Source: Shinisaurus crocodilurus
Lineage: Eukaryota; Chordata; Lepidosauria; Squamata; Shinisauridae
Direction of reading: 5' to 3'
NCBI GenBank assembly: GCA_021292165.1
Contig: CM037877.1
Location: 163,113,742 to 163,177,741, forward strand
DNA length: 64,000 bases
In this document: positions 57,101 through 64,000 of the stretch, piece by piece
How positions within the stretch are numbered: the first letter of the stretch is position 1
Layout: the number at the start of each line of letters is the position of its first letter
Notes under the pieces: model-generated
What the model was told of the DNA's origin: nothing
The model's database searches: none
What the model saw: only the letters and a program-made list of their open reading frames with translations
Made by a program: the position numbers and the translations under genes

Positions 57101-57300
57101 TTGGGGAGGGACCACAGCTCGGTGGTAGAGCACATGTTTGGCATGCAAGAGGTCCCCAAGTTCGATCTTTGACATGTCCAGTTTTAAAAGGATCAGGTAG
57201 CAAGTGATGTGGAAGGCTTGGAGACTCTGAAGAGCCGCTGCCCACTGGAGGGACATATAGTCTGACCTGCCATAAGGCCGCTTCCTGCATTTCTAGGTCA
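57101..57300 (+). mobile_element. tRNA-derived SINE (plus strand)
   Basis: The head carries an A-box-like CAGCTCGGTGGTAGAGCA and a B-box-like AAGTTCGATC, spaced as in a tRNA gene; 'TTGGCATGCAAGAGGTCC' lies between. The body runs 'GATCAGGTAGCAAGTGATG', then 'GAGCCGCTGCCCACTGGAG'. No intact tRNA cloverleaf, so not a functional tRNA gene. Confidence 0.8.
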
Positions 57301-57414
57301 GTATGAAAAATGAGGACTGAATTTTGCATTGCAGCCTACTGTTTTAGTCCTTTCAGTAACAGGACTTGTGGGTCAAGAGCATATTTTGTACAACTTCTGG
57401 TGAGTTGAGGTGCC

Positions 57415-57505
57415 TAACAGCACAATCCTGTACATGTCTACTCCGAGGTAAGCCTCATTGACTTCAATTGCACTTACTCCCAGTCACAGTTGGGTCAGTG
57501 TGTGT
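57415..57505. mobile_element. 'GGATTGCAGC' miniature repeat, partial
   Basis: ACAGCACAATCCTGTACATG, TACTCCGAGGTAAGCC, CACTTACTCCCAGTCACAG; the right end is diverged. Confidence 0.6.
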
Positions 57506-57507
57506 AG

Positions 57508-57622
57508 CAGATTTTTCCAACCTGGTGTTTTCCAGATGTGCTGGACTTTAACTCCCATCACCCCCAGCCAGCATAGCCATGGCCATGCTGGCTAGGGGTT
57601 GATGGGAGTTGTAGTCCAACGG
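57508..57622. mobile_element. Palindromic hAT-like miniature element (CCTCCAGATG family)
   Basis: The left 'TTCCAACCTGGTGTTTTCCA' arm and 'GGACTTTAACTCCCATC' pair with 'GATGGGAGTTGTAGTCC'. The centre is 'CATAGCCATGGCCATGCTGG'. The right end is truncated. Confidence 0.7.
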
Positions 57623-57779
57623 CAAACAATCAGTTGTTTTATTAGAATAAATATGCTACAGGTTCACCCTATCTGTTCCGAAGGGTGTGTTCTGACATTT
57701 GGCATCTATGGGATAAATGCTGAAGAGGTTGTCATGCATGTTTTGTTCAACTAGATCCCCCGTCATCATAAGGGTATAT

Positions 57780-57885
57780 TGCAGTGCAATCCTACCCATG
57801 TCTACTCAGAAGTAAGCCCTATTAAATTCAATCATGTTACTTACTCCCAGGTAAGGGTGTATATGGGATGGCAGGCTTAATCATG
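57780..57885. mobile_element. 'GGATTGCAGC' miniature repeat copy
   Basis: GCAGTGCAATCCTACCCATG left; AGGTAAGGGTGTATATGGGA right; 'AAGCCCTATTAAATTCAATC' inside. Third copy within 2.1 kb. Confidence 0.7.
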
Positions 57886-58274
57886 AGCCAGCTGGAAACT
57901 GAATTTTCGCGGCTCAGAGTGAGCTAACACATAAATGGGAACCTCTCCAAGGTCCATGCATCAAAGACCGGCTGAACAGCGTATGGACCATATTATACGT
58001 GGTAAAACATACACATTTAGTATGGTTTAGAGAAGACAGGGAAGGGGCAGCTATCATTAAATGTATTTTAAGTTGTAATTTATTTGTTAATTTTTTGAAC
58101 CTGCATTTTAAACAAAATATAACTATGGAAGTATTACATTGTGGGGGGCGGGGGCGGACAGAATCTGGTGTATGAGGAAGAATGTATTTGAACTATTCAA
58201 ATATTTATATCTGCGTTATTTTGGCATTATTATTTTTTTTAAAAATAGGTCACCCATGCAACTTGCTCCCAGGT

Positions 58275-59070
58275 AGGGTGGTCATGTGTCCTACTTTACA
58301 GAGGACAATTCTCTATTTGAAGCTGTCCTCTATTTGACGGGATGTCCAGTCCAGGTCCAGTTTAAAGATAAAGAACCATCAGAAGGAAGAGCTGGGCCTT
58401 GAAGCTGCCCATCCACAGCACCTGGACAGCAGACTGAGCAAGGGCCGCAGGTCACATTCTTAACCGCTATGGTGAGGTGCACTGCATTTCTATTTCAATG
58501 ATAGTAATTATTTCCAAAGCTTGCCTGGCACCCACATTGCTGTCTTTCTGGTGCCAGATTAAGACTTTTCAGTTCTCCTAGTCTTTTAAAGTATGTTGGT
58601 ATTTTTTAGTATTTAAGATATACTATTTATGATTTTTGTTTTTGCATCTGTATCATATTAAGCAATGTCAGTAAGTTTAGTGGTTACAGATTGTTGCTGT
58701 TTTTATTGGGATTCAAATGCATTTATTATGTTTTACATTTATTGACTAGAGAAATGACTAGAGAAATCAACATTAATAGGCATTAATAAATAAAATAAAT
58801 TATTTCTCATCTTTACCTAAAAATCAGCACGTACAAATTTTATGCAAATCAGTGTCTTCTTTTCTGGTGATACAAATCCTGTGGCTTATGCTGGCTCAGT
58901 TTGTCTGAGCGTGGAAAACTAAACAGGGTCAAGCCTGGTTATTACTTGGATGGGAGACCCCTCCTCTAGTTTCCTGCATTGCGCAGGGGGTTGGGCTCGA
59001 TAGCCTTGTAGGCTCCTTCCAACTCTATGATCTATGAAATTCTCCTTTTTGGTGATGCAGAAGTAGCCAC
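58275..59070 (-). mobile_element. GGTGGCCACTT-family element, copy 5, split by two retroelements
   Basis: Starts AGGGTGGTCATGTGTCCTAC; the first part runs to about 58520. Element text resumes at about 58802-58873 ('ATCAGCACGTACAAATTTTA', 'CAGTGTCTTCTTTTCTGGTG') and again at 59037-59070 ('TTTTTGGTGATGCAGAAGTA'). The gaps hold a T/A-rich CR1-like tail (about 58525-58800) and a 5S-derived SINE. Confidence 0.65.
58875..59038 (+). mobile_element. 5S-rRNA-derived SINE (plus strand)
   Basis: 'AAACTAAACAGGGTCAAGCC' and 'TGGTTATTACTTGGATGGGA' match the 5S rRNA internal promoter. The middle is 'CTAGTTTCCTGCATTGCGCA' and the tail 'CTCCTTCCAACTCTATGATC' is CR1-like. Inserted into the element above. Confidence 0.87.
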
Positions 59071-59337
59071 TATACTCACAGGTGATGCCAAGATTCTTAG
59101 CCATCTATCATACAGCATTGTCTCAGGAACACCTGACTACAAGCAAGCTGTATAGTAGACATATCATCTAGGTAAACACTTGTATTCACCCAAAGATATT
59201 ATCTGGATAAAAGATGTCACCTGTTCCAAGAAGAAGACTATATGACATTGCTCACCATCAGGACCAGTTACAATTTGTAGGCTCCCTGGGAAAAGTACCC
59301 CCTGGAGAGGCAACAAGTATGTTCCGAGCATACAATG

Positions 59338-59442
59338 GACAGTTGCATCTAGCTGTCATTTTCATTTCCCACAATGCCACTACATCGTGTTGCTCTGGGG
59401 CACTGTGGGAAATGAAAATGGCAGCTAGACCCAGTTGCCTGG
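59338..59442. mobile_element. Palindromic miniature element (CATTTCCCACAATGCC arms)
   Basis: Arms 'TAGCTGTCATTTTCATTTCC' and 'GGAAATGAAAATGGCAGCTA' are inverted around 'ACATCGTGTTGC'; the outer pairing extends to 'CAGTTGCA' and 'CAGTTGCC'-type ends. Confidence 0.75.
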
Positions 59443-60019
59443 TGCTGCTTGGAGCTCTGAGCCATGAAGAAAATGTTTAAAGGGGGTGGGGCAGGACAGG
59501 TGTCAGGAGTGGGCCATACCTGGGTATTGGGGCCAGGGCTTGATGCTGGCCCTGCCCACCATTCCTGACCATTCCTTCAATCTACTCCTATCTCCAGGTG
59601 GGAAAGCCCTGTCCACAGGACTGCCATAGGCTGAAATTTGAACATGTGGTGTGGTGTGGTGTGGGTTTTTTTGAGGAGGAGTTCTCTCAAAATAATCTTT
59701 GGGCAGTTAAGGAGGATTCCAGGATAAGAAAGGGTGACAGAAATGTTATTACAGCACCCCTTCTTTTCTTTTTTTCCCAAACTCTGAGAAGAGCTCTAAA
59801 ATTAACCTTGACTGAAGGACCATTGTAATAATCCCCAGATATACAGGTATGTGTATACCGCGAATGCAGTGGTTTTCAAACATCCTCCCTTCAAGGAAGG
59901 CTTTACACATTCATTTATGTTTTGAAGCTTTGCTGCAAAATCCATAGACATTGCAGAGGATTCTGGGTCATACTCAACCCCCCTGTTGCTTGTCCCCAGT
60001 ACATCTATACCCATTTGAC

Positions 60020-60370
60020 CAGGGGTGCAGAACCTTAGGCACATGGGCTAAATCCAGCTTTCCTGAGGTCCCAGTCCAGCCCTCTGGGGTTCCTCAGATG
60101 GCCATGCCCTTTCCCCCGCCCCCTTTCCCCTTGACATCAGATCGTTTGATGGTTTCCTGGCCTTTGTGCGATCTTTCCCCCATTTTAAAAGGTTGAAATG
60201 CCTCTCCCCAAGGCTTAGTCATCAGCACTAAGAACCTTAAGCTAAAATACACTTGTATTTCTGGCTCCACCCTTTCTGCCTTTTGCTCCACCTACCACTG
60301 GAATGCAGCTCCTGAGAGCTTCTCCAAAATGGAATTCAGCCCTTGGGCTGAAAGAGGTTCTTCACCCCTG
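60020..60370. mobile_element. hAT-like element with CAGGGGTG ends
   Basis: CAGGGGTGCAGAACCT at the left and AGGTTCTTCACCCCTG at the right. Flanks CATTTGAC and CTTTAGAC (6 of 8 identical) suggest an aged 8-bp duplication. No ORF. Confidence 0.8.
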
Positions 60371-60743
60371 CTTTAGACATATTTTTGTCTCTGAAGCCCT
60401 AGAGGTTTAGTGGCCAACCTGTGGCTTTTGTACCACAAGTAGCACAGACAGCTAGGTATATATTTTGTCTAGTCAGCAGCAGGAAGTCCCATAGGCTTGG
60501 CTAAGACACAGCCAGTCCTGCATCCTTGCCTGCTTCTCTAGCAGCTGTGCTGCTACATACACCCTTGATCAGGAAACTAGAGGCAAAGTTGCGAAGGGCT
60601 GCAAATAGTATATGAACATAAAAGTGGCACCATTTTATACTTTAGACTTGACTTGTCCAAAAAGGTTAGCAACAACTGCTCTAAAGACTCCAGACAAGAC
60701 TCAACAGCATCACCATGACTCTTACTCGTTGTTTAAAACAATG

Positions 60744-60875
60744 GTGGGGAACAAGTGGCCCTCCAGATGTTGTTGGACTGCAATTCTCATCAGCCCTAGC
60801 CAGCATAGCCAATGGTGAGGGATGCAGTCCAACAACATCTGGAGGGCTACATGTTCCCCATCTCTGGCTTAAAAA
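60744..60875. mobile_element. Palindromic hAT-like miniature element (CCTCCAGATG family)
   Basis: 'TGGCCCTCCAGATGTTGTTG' and 'CAACAACATCTGGAGGGCTA' are long inverted arms; the outer ends are TGGTGGGGAACA and TGTTCCCCATCTCTGG. Confidence 0.8.
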
Positions 60876-60999
60876 AACATGTTGATCTTACAACTCTACG
60901 CCTGGTTCTCTCTCTCTCGTTCCCCCAGTCTCTGTATAGAGTGACTGACAGAGACAGACAGACCCAAGCAAGTAAAGCTATAAGATCAGCATGTTTTTA

Positions 61000-61045
61000 A
61001 ACCAGAGATGGAGAATGTGTCATCCTCCAGTTGTTGTTGGACTGC

Positions 61046-61085
<40 letters not shown>
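61000..61085. repeat. Half hAT-like element running into a (CA)n microsatellite
   Basis: 'ACCAGAGATGGAGAATGTG' and 'CCTCCAGTTGTTGTTGGACT' form one arm of the 60744 family. (CA)n (61048-61085, about 19 units) replaces the rest. Confidence 0.75.
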
Positions 61086-61090
<5 letters not shown>

Positions 61091-61804
61091 CCCCCCCCCA
61101 AAAGGGAGAGTAATATAATTAGGCACTACCCAATTATTTGGCTTGTTGCCCTTGGCTTGAATTCTCTCTTCTCTGCCTTTTCTTTGTCACCCTCATTGGT
61201 TTGCATGTGCTACATATTATTCTGTTCTATTTCACTATATTGATGTTCTGCCTGGCTGCATTGTGCAGGTGAAACCCTATTTCTGCTAAAGCTGTGTCAC
61301 AGAGTTCAATGAAGCCAGGATTTATTGCAGCGTTTCTTCCACATGTTTCCACTGTGCCTAGCTTGATCTTGACTTGGATCTTTGGGGAGTTAACATAAAT
61401 AACAACAATGATCACAATCCCTCAGAAGCAACTCAAGGCTTTGTTCAGCATGGGCTTCAGTGGGAATTGCATGCACTTGAGACCTCTGAGTTAGTGACTA
61501 GGCTCAAGATGCAAAAAGAAAAGGGGAAAAAATGTCCCTGAATTTTGGTTGCCTGACTGTTTTGGTTGTTGCCTTTTAGAATATCCTAGACCTGAACTCA
61601 CAGAGGTGATAAACATCTCCCATTGATCTAATCATCTTTGAAGTTTCAGGCATGAGGTCTTAAGCTGTGTTCTTAATTGTTGTTCTTGTTGTTTTGTTGC
61701 TGTATTTTATGCATGTCTTGCCACAGATCTCCCCCCCCTCCTGTTGTCCTCAAAGAATGTGTCAAACCCTCCTAAGCTGTGATTCTAAAAACATGTACAT
61801 GGAA

Positions 61805-61915
61805 ATAGATTCCCTTGAAATCCATGGAGCTTACTCCCAAGTAAGGCTGCAGTTTTAGACATGTGTACTCAGTAGTGGCACTGAAATAATGAGACTTGCT
61901 ACCAAGTAAACTTGG
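61805..61915. mobile_element. Diverged 'TTACTCCCAAGTAAG' miniature repeat
   Basis: 'GAGCTTACTCCCAAGTAAGG' followed by 'ATGTGTACTCAGTAGTGGCA' and 'GAGACTTGCTACCAAGTAAA'; overlapping halves of the 55788 family. Confidence 0.5.
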
Positions 61916-63040
61916 ATAAAACCAGATGCTGTGTTTGAGAATGACATTCTAGAAGCCAGGACTATCCCTGCAAGTCTTTTCCCAGCATGGAGATGCAGTG
62001 ATAAGGGAAAACTGAAGCATGGAGATGGAGTGAAATTCATTTACACATGCTGGATTTCTGCCCCCCCTGCAACTCTTAAAGTCACAGCACCCCTTTCTGG
62101 GAAAAGCTGGCTAACTTAGTGCAAGTAAATACCACACAGGGCCCCAAACCCAACCCTTGCTTAAAGGTGTCTTAAAAAAACATACCTTTGCTTGCCATTT
62201 TCTGCACTTTTAAAAAGTGATCCTATGTTTTTATATTTTAGTCATCTTTAGAGGCGTGCAGCATCCCGATTTTATCACTCAAGCTACAGTCTTCCCATCT
62301 CAGCAGCAATGCCCTCATAGTGTCATGGGCCCTTGCCTTCTTTCTTCATTTCCTCCAATGCTGCAGCCCACCCATTTTTACCTTTTAAAAAAAGGAAAGA
62401 GCCTTAGCAATTTAATCTCTCCACTTTGGATAACAAAGCTCCCCTTAGGGTTCTATGCAATATGGCTATCCTAAAACAAGATTGTCCCCTCTGCAGCCAA
62501 GACATCCCTCGTTCCTGTCTATATCCTGTCTGGTATATCACAATGAGGGACAGTTGCAGAGAGGGAAAAAATTGGGCCCAGCCAAACTTTGCATGATAGT
62601 CTGGATAAGACTAGGGAAATCCCTTTACATAATTTTTGGTGGTGGAAGTTGCAATTATTCAGAGGAACCATGTTTAAGCAAAATGATTGTGAGTATGTAG
62701 TATGTAGAGTGTACTAGTTTAACCTACAGGTCCGGAAACTGTATTTTTGAATGCCTCCCTATGTTTTAAAAAAATATACCTTGCATGTAGAAAATTAGCA
62801 CAAAAGAGAGAGGTTCTTACCTTCTTTCCATCTGATATGCTTTGTTTCAATGTAGAAGGATTTTTTTTTTTTAAAGGAGTAGCATTCAAAAGCATGATCA
62901 CCGAACTAAGAACTGAAGCAATAGTTCCAGAAGGATTCTACCACATGATTTTCCTGAACAGGTACCTCTGCCCCCTCTCCCCGCTGAAGGTCTGTATTTT
63001 AACTTTGTTGCCATCTTAAGTAGTGTCCATTCACCTACAG
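61916..63040. other. Intergenic, nothing recognised
   Basis: Mixed AT-rich sequence with short T- and A-runs (62860-62875). No transposon ends, RNA gene or convincing ORF. Confidence 0.4.
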
Positions 63041-63043
63041 GAC

Positions 63044-63309
63044 CTGGGCTGGCCCTGTCATTAGACAAAGTGAAGTGGCTGCCTCAGGCGGCAAATGCTG
63101 GGAGGTGGCAGAAAGGTGTTGGAGGAAAGAGTTGTGTGCCACACAGCCTGCCCCTGCAACCCATAAGTTAGCCAGCTGCCTTCTGTGTGGTGGAGGACGC
63201 CGTCCCATCAGCAATACTGAAAAAATATTCCACTTGGCTTTTGTACATAAAATGGGAGGGGCAGTGTTGTTCTTCACCTCAGGCAGCAAAATATCGTAGG
63301 CCAGTCCTG
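63044..63309. mobile_element. hAT-like element related to the CAGGGCTGGCCC family
   Basis: Left 'CTGGGCTGGCCCTGTCATTA' and right 'GGCCAGTCCTG' are approximate inverted ends; 'GCCTCAGGCGGCAAATGCTG' and 'CACCTCAGGCAGCAAAAT' pair internally. Confidence 0.55.
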
Positions 63310-64000
63310 TTCAGGACAATATGGATTTCCAAGCAGCCTTGGCAGACCTTAACCTTGAAAGTTGATGTTAGGTTGCTGCTTTTCCTGACAGAGATCCTGT
63401 GCCATTAACTACTGTGTGACAAAAATTCAACAGGTGTGTTCAGCTTCCCCCATCATCACTCCCGCTGTATGTCAGGAACAACTGCCAGCCATGCAACTAT
63501 AAAAAGCACAGGGGCCTATCCCATCTGAAAAGCAGCAACTCTTAGAGAGAGATCCCCAGTATTTTCATTGTACAGATACTTCCTGCAAGGCTGCCATAGC
63601 TGAACAAGGCTCTGAATCCAGGTATGAGCTCCACACTTTTGCCATTGTGCGCTGCGCTGCTAGTTCTCGTAGTAATCCACTGTCATCTGCAATTGAAATA
63701 AATATTAGTGTACCCATCAAGATACAGTAATACAAATTCATGGAAATTTCAATTATGATATATTCATTGCTTAACAAGGCATACAAATGATGTATTATTT
63801 GGAAAAATCTTTGCTAGACTCATAGGATCTCCTCCATCAATGTTTTACATAATTCTACCAGCAGCAGATCCCAAGAGGGAATCGATTAATTTGGCAGTGA
63901 AAATATGACTCTGTGGATTATGGCTGGCAGGCCCTAGGCCTGGATTTTAAAAAACTGGGGAACATCTTCTTGGTTCAGGCAGTTTTATGTTGCATTTACA
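63310..64000. other. Intergenic, nothing recognised
   Basis: No repeats or exons recognised. 'GGGAATCGATTAATTTGGC' near 63877-63896 is a homeodomain-type motif but isolated. Confidence 0.4.

Noticed and set aside
57120..57180. Possible tRNA gene.
   Set aside because: A- and B-box-like motifs are present but there is no foldable cloverleaf, and the body continues as a SINE.
58900..58960. Possible 5S rRNA gene.
   Set aside because: Only the internal control region is kept; it is joined to a LINE-like tail and a second copy exists, so it is a SINE.
9640..64000. Search for BARHL2 or another homeobox exon.
   Set aside because: No homeodomain-like frame was seen; the link to BARHL2 is only inferred from expected synteny.
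1..64000. CRISPR arrays, prokaryotic operons, phage or integrated retrovirus genes.
   Set aside because: No regularly spaced direct repeats with unique spacers, no dense ORFs, and no gag/pol/env-like frames or LTR pairs were found; the sequence is clearly vertebrate.

Overview
This is vertebrate nuclear DNA, most likely from a squamate reptile (lizard or snake). It is AT-rich, nearly gene-free and full of short dispersed repeats. The mix of CR1-like LINE remnants, tRNA- and 5S-rRNA-derived SINEs, many hAT-like and TA-flanked miniature elements, a Tc1 element and the recurrent reptilian-style 'TAGGATTGCAGC' repeat points that way. The repeat spectrum supports the assignment; no single diagnostic gene does.

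The only host gene I can support is the 3' end of a C2H2 zinc-finger gene on the + strand. Its last two coding exons lie at 6621-6723 and 7971-8163, followed by an AT-rich 3' UTR to about 9.5-9.65 kb. The spliced C-terminus (about 98 residues, one unusually spaced C2H2 finger plus a tail) fits ZNF644, a paralogue of WIZ in the G9a/GLP histone-methyltransferase complex. Positions 1-6620 are then intron and 6724-7970 is the last intron.

From about 9.65 kb to the end I see no host exon. In mammals the 3' flank of ZNF644 faces the regulatory desert of the homeobox gene BARHL2. Several repeat-free blocks rich in TAAT/ATTA-type motifs (about 20.8-21.2, 21.5-22.35, 28.9-29.1, 34.2-35.05, 39.4-39.6, 45.1-45.4, 46.4-46.9 and 54.8-55.1 kb) look like conserved non-coding elements. 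That reading is an inference.

The rest is transposon stratigraphy. At 1-3.5 kb a CR1-like fragment is split by a 2.5-kb TA-flanked element carrying a GC-rich 119-bp minisatellite, by a foldback element, and then cut off by a Tigger-like miniature element. At 9.8-11.25 kb is an element containing about 1 kb of degenerate minisatellite, followed by another Tigger-like copy and a large foldback at 11.5-12.3 kb. At 15.8-17.3 kb is a Tc1 element with an almost intact transposase (one stop codon). At 51.6-53.7 kb is a 5'-truncated LINE with a nearly complete reverse transcriptase (one frameshift) and a C-terminal C2H2 finger. Between these are many miniature inverted-repeat elements, several with clear target-site duplications, plus SINEs and microsatellites. 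I found no novel multi-gene system; the notable content is the repeat architecture and the candidate regulatory desert.
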